A DNA stretch of 64,000 nucleotides from Agelas oroides. Lineage: Eukaryota > Porifera > Demospongiae > Agelasida > Agelasidae. Both the position numbers and the translations under genes were made by a program. Below are positions 47,511-58,353 of the stretch, piece after piece (position 1 is the stretch's first letter; the number at the start of each line of letters is the position of its first letter). The DNA lies in assembly GCA_949130485.1 (NCBI GenBank), contig OX422183.1, forward strand, positions 1,106,001-1,170,000, written 5' to 3'. The notes beneath the pieces were generated by a model. That model searched no databases. It saw nothing but the letters and a program-made list of their open reading frames with translations, and had not been told where the DNA came from.

Positions 47511-48900
47511 GTGGCAGGGAAGTCTTTTGGCGGAGGTTAACGAAAACATAAACTTGGGTTACAGTCAGGACCAGGGTTACTCCTAGTTTCAGGGTTAGGG
47601 TTTGCTTTAGGGCAATCTTGCTTTGCCTAATTTTAAAAAGGGTTTTATGGCTTATTAATATATTCATGAACCCAAAATTGCCACTCGATGGACGCATCTA
47701 CACACTCACTCTAGGTAGCGTCCTAACCACCAATGTATCTCAAATCAATCTGTGCCAGCTTTTGTTCAGAGCTACTCTCAAAGTCAGCATGTTTGTCACT
47801 ACTCTTGGAATGGACAACTTTGACTGCACCAAAATGAATGCACATTTCAAAAAAATTCACAGCTTGTCTACGGGAGGGGCTCATTCACGAGTGGAAGCAA
47901 GCATTACTAGCCCCACCTCTCCCCCTTATGTCGCTAAACAACTCACGGTTCTGTTCCACACACAACCCCTCTTCAGCTTTCTTGTCTACGGCAACATAGT
48001 ACCAACGATATATTGCGCACTCTAGTTAAAGGCCAGCCCAGCACTCGAAGCACCAGGCCACGGTCACCTACTAGGCTTGGCATACGATCGCAAGACCTGG
48101 GCCTACCCAGTGAGTACAGTCTTGGACACTGTGGCCTTTCTGCTTGCTTCTAGACACAAGCTAGCTTTCACAAGCAGGCATTACACACTACTCACAGCTA
48201 CTGATACTACAGCACTCCACTAAAACTCCTCTGCTTTTTTTTTGTTTTTTTTTAAGTCGATCTAAGCTTATCTTCAAAGTTCCGACCACCACATGAAGGG
48301 TTCCGCCAGGCCACATCTTAACTAACTTAATTATAAACTGATTATTGGATGCCAATGCCGGCAGGAAATGGGGAAAATCCCCAATTTTACGGACAGTGAA
48401 CGGATGAAGGTTCCCAAAACGTTAAATTAACCCAAGCCTAAATTGGTCACTTAGTCAAAGTAACAATGCAGTTCATTTGTGTCCTTGCTATGCTCAGCTG
48501 GTAGGCATGGGTGTCACAAGCAGTAATTCAACTATGAGCAACCCCCCAATCTCAAGCTACACATTTCCAAGGTCTTCCTCTTGTTAGGCAGGCTGATTGA
48601 TATCCGGGAGGGATTTGAGCCAGCAGTATCAATTAGTCTGTAATTCATCTACACACTGTGCATATAGTGCTAATCAGGTCTTTTAAAAGCATCTCCATGA
48701 GATACGTTTGTATCCACTAGAATTACCTGTGCAGACACAATGATGTTTTGATAATATGAAGCCTTGCATGGGACTTTGTTATGGTAAACTGCTTTTTGTA
48801 TGTGGAAATGTTTTTTGATTTGGTGTTAATGCCAGTGGTTATCATGAGCTATATAGTAGCTGAGTTAAAGTTACATCAGCTGCTACCTGAGCCAAAGATA
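47165..48900. other. Intergenic region between divergent family E and family D genes
   Basis: It should hold the promoters of both genes (E leftward, D rightward), but no TATA box or other element is convincing. There is a T-tract at 48235-48255. A 135-codon + frame at 47618-48025 has no domain. The part up to about 47510 belongs to the segmental duplication. Confidence 0.5.
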
Positions 48901-48907
48901 GATTACC

Positions 48908-50989
48908 ATGAGCTGCAGTCAGTGTGCAGTTGCTGCTCTGTTAGTGACGTTAGTTGTTGGTGTGCAAGGACACCAGATCATCTATGTTGACACTGAGAAT
49001 GGGACACTGAATAGCAGCTGCTGGGAAGGAGGGCTAGACCAGCCTTGCGGTAGCTTGGAAGTAGCGGACACTGGTGCCCAGAGATACAACTCAACCATAG
49101 CTGTTCTGTTGAGGTATGGAACCAGCCATAATACTTCTACCACATTACCTGCCACAGACAATGTTACTTGTGAGTCAACCACTAGCAGATGGAATGAGTC
49201 AGCAAATCTTCAGAAGTGCCCCCCTTGGTTTGAACAATCCAATGGCACTTGTAAATGTGGAGAGAGTGTTGATGATATTGTCAAGTGTGATGAAACACTG
49301 CAGGAGTCTGCCATACTTGACTGTCACTGCATGACATACAGTGAAACGACTGGAGCGCTCATTGTTGGTGCGTGCTTCTACAACTGTGTGCATAACAAGG
49401 ATTTGAAAGATGTAGTCTACCATCAAATGCCGAAGACTGTAGAGCAAGTAAATGATGAAATGTGTGGTCGTCTTAACAGAGGTGGACAGCTCTGCGGTGA
49501 ATGCAAAACAAACCACACCACTCTTGTTTACTCCTACGATTTAGCATGTACATTATGCTCTGGTAGTGAGTATAACTGGGTAAGCTACGTTGCTATAGCT
49601 TTTGTACCTCTCACGGTTTTCTTGGTCCTTGTCCTCTGCTGTAGGATCAGTGCTACTTCACCCCGGCTCTACACATTTGTTATGTTCAGCCAGGCAATTG
49701 CAATTCCTGCAAATGTACGTGTTCTTTTAGCTGCTATCAATGGTGATTACCTTCCTCGTGCTTCAATGCTACTTCGAATAATATTAGCAATGTATGGTTT
49801 TTGGAATTTAGATTTCTTTCGCACATTAATCCCACACAAAATATGTCTGAAAGTGGATACACTTCAAGCCCTGGCATTGGACTACAGCATTGCATTCTAC
49901 CCTCTTGTATTAATCATTGTAACATATGTACTTATTGAGCTTCATACTCACAATATTAGATTTATAGTTTGGATCTGGAAACCATTTCATAGATGTTTTG
50001 CTCGCTTTCGACAGCAGTGGGATATAAGAACTTCGATCATCGATGCTTTTGCTACATTCCTTCTTCTTTCATATATAAAGCTGCTAAGTGTGTCCTATGA
50101 CCTTTTAATTCCAACATATGTATATAATATGAATGGAAGTGTGGTTGGTATCTACCTCTATTACGATGCGTCAATTGAATACTTTGGCACAAAGAAACAC
50201 CTCCCTTATGCCATTCTTGCTCTTTTTGTGGTACTCACTTTTATCCTGTTTCCTATACTGCTTCTGCTTCTGTATCCAATGCGATGTTTCCAGCGGTGTC
50301 TTGGTCACTGTGGAGTGAGGTGGCATGCTCTTCATATCTTCATTGATGCTTTCCAGGGTTGTTACAAAGATGGAACCAACGGGACTCGAGATTGCCGGTA
50401 CATTGCAGGAGTGTACTTATTTTTGCGACCCCTACTTTTCATTCTTTTTGCAATCACTCTCAATGCCATTTTCTATGGCTTGGCAGGTCTTGTGCTTATA
50501 GGTGTAGCTATGTTTACTGTCATAGTTCAGCCTTATAAAGCAGAGTTTGCTGCTTACAACATCATCGATCCTGTATTCTTCCTTACCTTAGCCATGTGTT
50601 ATGGCGCGGTAATGTGTATGAACATAGCAGCTGTGAAAGCCCGTAATCTTCTGAAGTTGTCATTAATAGTTTCGTTTTTGGTTGGAACCTTGCCTCTTTC
50701 CTACTTGGTCATAATTTTTGTGCGCTGGATCTGTTGTTGTAGGGGATTTGGACAAAGATTAGTTCACAGCGTTAAGAGTTGGATAAGAAGAGTCAGCAAC
50801 CAAGTGCATACCTCAGCGTTAGAGGAATCTCTACCAGATAGGCTTATCAACCCTTCTGTTTATAATACTGATGGAACCCATGCAGCCTTCTACAGAGCTG
50901 ACAACACAGAGAAGTTTAGTGACCAAGCATATTTAAGCATCACTACTGATGGAAGCGAAAAGAGTAGTTCAAAGAATAGGATAATTTAG
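48908..50989 (+). CDS. Family D multi-pass membrane protein, copy 1
   Basis: A single exon of 693 codons. Residues 1-22 are a signal peptide. Residues 23-225 form an ectodomain rich in cysteines (CPPWFEQSNGTCKCG, CDETLQ, DCHCMTY, CGECKTNHTT) with many N-glycosylation sites (for example N31, N61, N75, N85, N96, N111). About ten hydrophobic segments follow, near 226-245, 255-277, 286-305, 322-345, 375-395, 432-458, 502-522, 524-542, 553-575 and 582-606. A basic then polar cytoplasmic tail ends KSSSKNRII. I do not recognise a named family. The CPPWF...CKCG and LCGECK blocks before a bundle of helices suggest a large surface receptor or channel. The start is the first ATG and directly precedes the signal peptide. 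A near-identical copy follows at 51770 and a decayed one at 54624. Confidence 0.92.
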   Translation: MSCSQCAVAALLVTLVVGVQGHQIIYVDTENGTLNSSCWEGGLDQPCGSLEVADTGAQRYNSTIAVLLRYGTSHNTSTTLPATDNVTCESTTSRWNESANLQKCPPWFEQSNGTCKCGESVDDIVKCDETLQESAILDCHCMTYSETTGALIVGACFYNCVHNKDLKDVVYHQMPKTVEQVNDEMCGRLNRGGQLCGECKTNHTTLVYSYDLACTLCSGSEYNWVSYVAIAFVPLTVFLVLVLCCRISATSPRLYTFVMFSQAIAIPANVRVLLAAINGDYLPRASMLLRIILAMYGFWNLDFFRTLIPHKICLKVDTLQALALDYSIAFYPLVLIIVTYVLIELHTHNIRFIVWIWKPFHRCFARFRQQWDIRTSIIDAFATFLLLSYIKLLSVSYDLLIPTYVYNMNGSVVGIYLYYDASIEYFGTKKHLPYAILALFVVLTFILFPILLLLLYPMRCFQRCLGHCGVRWHALHIFIDAFQGCYKDGTNGTRDCRYIAGVYLFLRPLLFILFAITLNAIFYGLAGLVLIGVAMFTVIVQPYKAEFAAYNIIDPVFFLTLAMCYGAVMCMNIAAVKARNLLKLSLIVSFLVGTLPLSYLVIIFVRWICCCRGFGQRLVHSVKSWIRRVSNQVHTSALEESLPDRLINPSVYNTDGTHAAFYRADNTEKFSDQAYLSITTDGSEKSSSKNRII

Positions 50990-51769
50990 CAAACATGCCA
51001 TTTACTTATGTCTATTTTCTGGAATTGCTTGTATTTAGCAGCTACAATGTTTTAAAGACTTAATGCATGTGTGCAAAACGTTACACAAATTGTTTTTGTT
51101 TCAGTTTTAGCTGTATTACCATGATCAATGTTGTTTAGAAACTTACAGTTACCGTTATGTTGTTTTGAGGTTTTATCTTCGAATATTGCACTGCAAAGCT
51201 ACAGCATGTAATTTACTTTTATGTCAAGTTTAATCCATCTGATGTCTTATTCAAAGGTGGTTCTTGGTGACTCAGAATCTTACGTTTTAATGGATTGGTA
51301 TAGTACTTATAGGACTGCATACTCTTACTCCTACAGGCTTCTTCAATTGTATTACATTGCATATCCTCTTTCTGAGTGGGTATACCCTTGGCCAAATTCA
51401 ACCTTCCATTTGCATAATGTACTTTGATTTGGTGTGGTAGTTCATTTCCATTTGTTTGCATAAAAGAAGTTAAAATGGTGTTTTTGTCATTGTATACCAT
51501 ACTTATTTTAACCTTATTCTAAAGAAGACAGTGCCGCCGACAGGCATGATCCAATCTACTGCAAAGAATTCAATTCAAGGTGGATCTAACTTAGGGCATG
51601 TCAGCAATAATTTTGGCTGATCCACAATATCACAAATTTATGGAATTTATGGGTGGAGTTAACATGCCCACTCAAATTATTTGATTTGCTTGCATTCTAT
51701 GTAATGTAATTTTTAGATGAAAGGTGTTGTTTGTGGTTATCATCGGTATGACAGATTGTGAACCCAGTC
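50990..51769. other. 3' flank of family D copy 1, repeated after copy 2
   Basis: This spacer is almost identical to 53825-54623. It includes CAATTCAAGGTGGATCTAAC and the AGATGAAAGGTGTTGTTTGT block just before the next start codon, so it serves as both 3' flank of one copy and 5' flank of the next. An open frame common to both spacers (93 codons, minus strand) has no domain. Confidence 0.8.
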
Positions 51770-53824
51770 ATGAGCTGCAGTCAGTGTGCAGTTTCTGCTC
51801 TGTTAGTGACGTTAGTTGTTGGTGTGCAGATCATCTATGTTGACACTGAGAATGGGACACTGAATAGCAGCTGCTGGGAAGGAGGGCTAGACCAGCCTTG
51901 TGGTAGCTTGGAAGTAGCGGACACTGGTGCCCAGAGATACAACTCAACCATAGCTGTTCTGTTGAGGTATGGAACCAGCCATAATACTTCTACCACATTA
52001 CCTGCCACAGACAATGTTACTTGTGAGTCAACCACTAACAGATGGAATGAGTCAGCAAATCTTCAGAAGTGCCCCCCTTGGTTTGAACAATCCAATGGCA
52101 CTTGTAAATGTGGAGATCGTGTTGATGATATTGTCAAGTGTGATGAAACACTGCAGGAGTCTGCCATACTTGACTGTCACTGCATGACATACAGTGAAAC
52201 GACTGGAGCGCTCATTGTTGGTGCGTGCTTCTACAACTGTGTGCATAACAAGGATTTGAAAGATGTAGTCTACCATCAAATGCCGAAGACTGTAGAGCAA
52301 GTAAATGATGAAATGTGTGGTCGTCTTAACAGAGGTGGACAGCTCTGCGGTGAATGCAAAACAAACCACACCACTCTTGTTTACTCCTACGATTTAGCAT
52401 GTACATTATGCTCTGGTAGTGAGTATAACTGGGTAAGCTACGTTGCTATAGCTTTTGTACCTCTCACGGTTTTCTTGGTCCTTGTCCTCTGCTGTAGGAT
52501 CAGTGCTACTTCACCCCGGCTCTACACATTTGTTATGTTCAGCCAGGCAATTGCAATTCCTGCAAATGTACGTGTTCTTTTAGCTGCTATCAATGGTGAT
52601 TACCTTCCTCGTGCTTCAATGCTACTTCGAATAATATTAGCAATGTATGGTTTTTGGAATTTAGATTTCTTTCGCACATTAATCCCACACAAAATATGTC
52701 TGAAAGTGGATACACTTCAAGCCCTGGCATTGGACTACAGCATTGCATTCTACCCTCTTGTATTAATCATTGTAACATATGTACTTATTGAGCTTCATAC
52801 TCACAATATTAGATTTATAGTTTGGATCTGGAAACCATTTCATAGATGTTTTGCTCGCTTTCGACAGCAGTGGGATATAAGAACTTCGATCATCGATGCT
52901 TTTGCTACATTCCTTCTTCTTTCATATATGAAGCTGCTAAGTGTGTCCTATGACCTTTTAATTCCAACATATGTATATAATATGAATGGAAGTGTGGTTG
53001 GTATCTACCTCTATTACGATGCGTCAATTGAATACTTTGGCACAAAGAAACACCTCCCTTATGCCATTCTTGCTCTTTTTGTGGTACTCACTTTTATCCT
53101 GTTTCCTATACTGCTTCTGCTTCTGTATCCAATGCGATGTTTCCAGCGGTGTCTTGGTCACTGTGGAGTGAGGTGGCATGCTCTTCATATCTTCATTGAT
53201 GCTTTCCAGGGTTGTTACAAAGATGGAACCAACGGGACTCGAGATTGCCGGTACATTGCAGGAGTGTACTTATTTTTGCGACCCCTACTTTTCATTCTTT
53301 TTGCAATCACTCTCAATGCCATTTTCTATGGCTTGGCAGGTCTTGTGCTTATAGGTGTAGCTATGTTTACTGTCATAGTTCAGCCTTATAAAGCAGAGTT
53401 TGCTGCTTACAACATCATCGATCCTGTATTCTTCCTTACCTTAGCCATGTGTTATGGCGCGGTAATGTGTATGAACATAGCAGCTGTGAAAGCCCGTAAT
53501 CTTCTGAAGTTGTCATTAATAGTTTCGTTTTTGGTTGGAACCTTGCCTCTTTCCTACTTGGACATAATTTTTGTGCGCTGGATCTGTTGTTGTAGGGGAT
53601 TTGGACAAAGATTAGTTCACAGCGTTAAGAGTTGGATAAGAAGAGTCAGCAACCAAGCGCATACCTCAGCGTTAGAGGAATCTCTACCAGATAGGCTTAT
53701 CAACCCTTCTGTTTATAATACTGATGGAACCCATGCAGCCTTCTACAGAGCTGACAACACAGAGAAGTTTAGTGACCAAGCATATTTAAGCATCACTACT
53801 GATGGAAGCGAAAAGAGTAGTTAA
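51770..53824 (+). CDS. Family D multi-pass membrane protein, copy 2
   Basis: A single exon with the same architecture as copy 1: signal peptide, Cys-rich ectodomain and about ten TM segments. Relative to copy 1 it lacks three residues after VGVQ (a 9-bp loss). It differs at A9S, S93N, E119D, S120R, I390M, V601D and V633A, and stops five codons earlier (TCA in copy 1 is TAA here). V601D puts an acidic residue into the last TM segment, the only change likely to matter. The ATG at 51770 matches the copy 1 start; the frame continues upstream as GTG AAC CCA GTC without another ATG. Near identity including the spacers indicates very recent tandem duplication. Confidence 0.92.
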   Translation: MSCSQCAVSALLVTLVVGVQIIYVDTENGTLNSSCWEGGLDQPCGSLEVADTGAQRYNSTIAVLLRYGTSHNTSTTLPATDNVTCESTTNRWNESANLQKCPPWFEQSNGTCKCGDRVDDIVKCDETLQESAILDCHCMTYSETTGALIVGACFYNCVHNKDLKDVVYHQMPKTVEQVNDEMCGRLNRGGQLCGECKTNHTTLVYSYDLACTLCSGSEYNWVSYVAIAFVPLTVFLVLVLCCRISATSPRLYTFVMFSQAIAIPANVRVLLAAINGDYLPRASMLLRIILAMYGFWNLDFFRTLIPHKICLKVDTLQALALDYSIAFYPLVLIIVTYVLIELHTHNIRFIVWIWKPFHRCFARFRQQWDIRTSIIDAFATFLLLSYMKLLSVSYDLLIPTYVYNMNGSVVGIYLYYDASIEYFGTKKHLPYAILALFVVLTFILFPILLLLLYPMRCFQRCLGHCGVRWHALHIFIDAFQGCYKDGTNGTRDCRYIAGVYLFLRPLLFILFAITLNAIFYGLAGLVLIGVAMFTVIVQPYKAEFAAYNIIDPVFFLTLAMCYGAVMCMNIAAVKARNLLKLSLIVSFLVGTLPLSYLDIIFVRWICCCRGFGQRLVHSVKSWIRRVSNQAHTSALEESLPDRLINPSVYNTDGTHAAFYRADNTEKFSDQAYLSITTDGSEKSS

Positions 53825-54623
53825 AAGAATAGGATAATTTAGCAAACATGCCCATTACTTATGTCTATTTTCTGGAATTGCTTGTATTTAGCAGCTACAA
53901 TGTTTTAAAGACTTAATGCATGTGTGCAAAACGTTACACAAATTGTTTTTGTTTCAGTTTTAGCTGTATTACCATGATCAATGTTGTTTAGAAACTTACC
54001 GTTACCATTATGTTGTTTTGAGGTTTTATCTTCGAATATTGCACTGCAAAGCTACAGCATGTAATTTACATTTTATGTCAAGTTTAATCCATCTGATGTC
54101 TTATTCAAAGGTGGTTCTTGGTGACTCAGAATCTTAGGTTTTAATGGATTGGTATAGTACTTATAGGACTGCATACTCTTACTCCTACAGCCTTCTTCAA
54201 TTGTATTACATTGCATATCCTCTTTCTGAGTGGGTATACCCTTGGCCAAATTCAACCTTCCATTTGCATAATGTACTTTGATTTGGTGTGGTAGTTCATT
54301 TGCATTTGTTTGCATAAAAGAAGTTAAAATGGTGTTTTTGTCATTGTATACCATACTTATTTTAACCTTATTCTAAAGAAGGCAGTGCCGCCGACAGGCA
54401 TGATCCAATCTACTGCAAAGAATTCAATTCAAGGTGGATCTAACTTAGGGCATGTCAGCAATAATTTTGGCTGATCCACAATATCACAAATTTATGGAAT
54501 TTATGGGTGGAGTTAACATGCCCACTCAAATTATATGATTTGCTTGCATTCTATGTAATGTAATTTTTAGATGAAAGGTGTTGTTTGTGGTTATCATCGG
54601 TATGACAGATTGTAAACCCAGTC

Positions 54624-55845
54624 ATGAGCTGCAGTCAGTGTGCAGTTGCTGCTCTGTTAGTGACATTAGTTGTCGGTGTGCAAGGACACCAGATCATCTA
54701 TGTTGACACTGAGAATGGGACACTGAATAGCAGCTGCTGGGAAGGAGGGCTAGACCAGCCCTGTGGTAGCTTGGAAGTAGCGGACACTGGCGCCAAGAGA
54801 TACAACTCAACCATAGCTGTTCTGTTGAGGTGTGGAACCAGCAATAATACTTCTACCACAGCAGCAACCTTTCCACGGGCATTGTCTTCCCTCCCATTAC
54901 CTACCACTAATAATGGATGTGGGCCTACTGATAGTAGATGCAATGAACCAGCTAATATTGGTACTTACAGATGCAATGAGCTATCTAATCAGACGTCCAG
55001 CAATGTATCTTGCCCTCCTTGGTTTGAACAATCCAATGGCATGCACTTAATTGTAAAAGTGGGACAACTATCCATGGCATTGTCAAGTGTAATGAAACAC
55101 TGCAAGAGTCTGACATACTTGACTGCAACTGCATGACATACAATGAATCAATGGGAACAGTTGCTGGGGTGTGTGTGTAAATGCTAAAGATTCAAAAGAT
55201 GTTGTCTATCATCGTATGGCAAAGACTGTAGAGCAACTAAAGAATGCAATGTGTGGTCATTTCAACTGAGATGGACAGCTCTGTGGTACTTGCAAAACAG
55301 GTTATAGCCCTCCTGTTTACTCCTACAATTTACAGTGCACAATGTGTTCTGGTGGCCTGTACAACTGGATGAAGTATGTTGCTATAGCTTTTGTACCTCT
55401 CACGATGTTCTTGGTCCTTGTCCTCTGCTGTAGGTTCAGTGCTACTTCTCCCCTTTTGTCACAATTAAGCTCTAGCACTTCCCGCCAATGTACATGTTCT
55501 TTTACTAACAATTCTTCTCCTGGCACTTCGATAGCACTGCAATTACTAGCAGCAATTTATGGTGTTTGGAATCTAGATATCTTTCGTACATTCATTACAC
55601 ACTCCATATGTCTGAAAGTCGACACACTTCAAGCCCTGGCATTGGATTACAGCATTGCATTCTACCCCCTTGCTTTAACCATTGTAACATATGTACTTAT
55701 CGAGCTTCATGTTCACAACTTTCAAGTTATTGTTTGCATGGGTGTGGAAACCATTTCATAGATATTTTCGACAGCAGTGGGACATTAGGATGTCCATCAT
55801 CGATGCTTTTGCTCATTTCTCCTTCTCTCAAATGTTCATACTGAA
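54624..55845 (+). pseudogene. Family D copy 3, decayed and chimeric
   Basis: The 5' flank and the first ~70 codons (to AVLLRCG) are nearly identical to copies 1 and 2. After about 54835 the sequence departs: a longer Thr/Asn-rich segment (SSLPLPTTNNG, NELSNQTSSNVSCPPWF) replaces that of the others, and the rest is clearly older. Frameshifts and stops follow from about 55045. Recognisable pieces continue (DVVYHRMAKTVEQL, YNWMKYVAIAFVPLTMFLVL, LDIFRTFITHSICLKVDTLQ, LALDYSIAFYPLALTIVTYV) up to about 55845, so the last six TM segments and tail are absent. TRIM pseudogene flank begins immediately after. Confidence 0.88.
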
Positions 55846-55914
55846 GAGGTTTAATATAAATAATCAATGTGAAGATGTTACTGTGATTCTACAACAGAAC
55901 ATGCGGTCACATAT

Positions 55915-57540
55915 GATGTAAACTTTTCCTGCATATTCATAGTTGCTTACATATACAAAACCATCATCATCAATTACAATACCTGCGGGTTACTGAACTG
56001 ACCAAAGGAGGTCACAAACTCTCCACTTGTCTTAAACTCTGACACACATCTGTTGTCGTGGTCACATACATAAACAAACTGGTCAGAACTGACAGAGATA
56101 CCACAAGGAAGGTTCAGTTGTTTGGAAGCAGCACTTTTTACTGAAAATAGACAAAAACTGTCCTTTGCAGTCGAAAACCTGCACATGTTTATTGTAACAT
56201 ATCGCTCAGTTTCCTGCTCCGTCCTGAGCAATGCCATTTGGGCGGTTGAACTGACCATTTCCATCACCATGGCAACCAAAACTATTGAAATACCCCAACT
56301 CTGTGTTCAGTACTTGAACTCTGTAGTTCCCACAATCACACACATAGTGTGTTGTTGATGAGTTGACGTTGATTAAACTGGGATCACTGAACTCTCTGGT
56401 TGTGTACCTTTTCGTCCAACTATTTTCATGATCTTTCCTTCCTTGCTGAACTTGAAAAGTGAGGAGTTACCAGAGACATAGATATTGTCATCTTTGTCCA
56501 CAGCTACTCCAGTAGGGTGTGAAAACTTTGTACCTTCTTGCCATCTCTATCAAACACAGTCAGCTTCTTCCCACCCCACTCGGGCTACAACTGATTGCTG
56601 CTTGCTGTTGAGTGCTATCCCATATGGCCATACCACTCCTTCCAACACCCTGACTGGTTCACCTAGCAGGGTCTTTACACACACTTGAAATGGACTGCCA
56701 GCAATCATCAGTTCCATTCACCCTAACAGACAAGGTATGCCTCCCATGAACCTCTGGAGTGTAAGTGACCTCATAACCTCCACTCCCTTTCGAGATGTAA
56801 GTAACAGAATCATTCACAAGCGATTTCAGTTCAGCCTCAACTACCTGCTTTTCTTCACAGAGCTGGCCATTTTGGTACACAGTGCAGACTGTGAACTGGG
56901 CTGACTTGTTGACTTCAGCAACTTTTGTCCCAGGCCCCTCTGCTGTACACTTTGAAGGTATGCCAAGAATATTACCTCAGTATTCTTTTGACTGAGGTCA
57001 GAGATACCTTCAGCACAGGCCACTCTAACACCAACACCAGCGGGAATGGAATAGCTACATGTACGTATATAGCTGAGAACAATATCTGACAGCTACAGTT
57101 GATCAGTTGCCATGACAGCTACAGATATATGGGAACAATTGAGTGAAAACACACAGTCTGGCAGTAGACAGTATCAATATATATATGAGCAATTAACATT
57201 CCATGGTGCAGCCTAGGTAACAGTGTGCCTAAGGTCAATTTTGCTGCAACTTCATGCCTTCCACCACCCTGACTGGCTCTCCTAGCTGCATGGATCTTTG
57301 CAAACACTTGAAATGGACTGCCAGCCATTTCTGTGCCATTCACCAATACCTCTGGAGTGTAAGTGAGCTCATAAACTCCTCTCCCTTTTGAAGTGATATT
57401 GGCGTGAATAAAAGACAATGTATTTCAGCTCTGCCTCAACCACTTGCTTTTTCATACAGAGCTGGCCATTTTGGTACACAGTGCGGACCATGAATTGCCG
57501 ACTTCAACAATCACATTCCAACTAGTCTCGTTCCCAGACC
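55915..57540 (-). pseudogene. Decayed TRIM-NHL gene, 3' two-thirds
   Basis: The minus strand shows the tail of the coiled coil (VACAEGISDLSQKN), the filamin repeat (YQNGQLCEEKQVVEAELKS, YEVTYTPEVHGRHTLSVRVN) and NHL blades (LNLPCGISVSSDQFVYVCDH, KTSGEFVTSFGQFSNP), in order but spread over several frames with small deletions. A second partial copy of the filamin region (ITSKGRGVYELTYTPEV, MAGSPFQVFAKIH) lies at 57240-57480, so there was an internal duplication or two copies have merged. RING and B-boxes are absent. The gene is not functional. Confidence 0.85.
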
Positions 57541-58353
57541 ACTAGAAGGTATTTACTGAGAAAAAATAATGTAGAAAGCTGTACAATGTTTTGACCAAAC
57601 CAGCACTAGAGCTATTCATGTTCTACAACTGGTCAAACATATGACAGCAGATTATAAGAGGATGTGTGTACTACAGTTGTTGCATTGCACCAAAAAGAGG
57701 AGTGTCTACCATGTCTGCTCAACATGCAGTGTGTCATAGTTTCATAGTGCATGCTATCATCATACATAGCAGTGAGGTAGGTAGGTAGCTATAGCCAGCT
57801 CATCTATATCTGCAGGCTTGCCAGAGGAATAGATGCGTGTCATTCTGGAATATATGCTGCCCTTAAATAGTAGCTGCGCAAAAGGAACAGTGAAATATAT
57901 AGTAGGCTAGCCATAGCATCTGATTGAGAGGAGAAACAGTAATTGAGGGACATAATTCTTACATATGGTGCACCTGTGTACTATAGAGGAGTGATACTGT
58001 CACACCATGGACAGAGGACAAATCTGGTTGACTACTGAAGAGTGTCTATGGTTGGTACTCATACTAGCGGACAACAACAGGGCGGACCATCCTAGAGGAT
58101 TGTCAATGGATTTAGGGTATGAATTTATGTATATGGATGATCATGGAGGATCTAGAGTTGAGCAGTATATAAAATTATACTTAGCTACCACTGCATAAAA
58201 TACTGCATACATGATATGAGTTCATGCTATCAGAACGTCAGGTTTGTATACACACAGCTACAGTCCTAACTCTTACACAAACTAATCTGAATCACAATAA
58301 ATTTCAAGTGGGTCCCGCAAATGAAAGAAATGTGCATACATGATAACTGCTTG

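Noticed and set aside
47618-48025. 135-codon plus-strand ORF
   Set aside because: It has no domain, no signal peptide, no homologue in the duplicated block and unremarkable composition.
51758-51769. Upstream start for family D copy 2 at GTG 51758
   Set aside because: It is not an ATG, and the copy 1 start aligns with the ATG at 51770.
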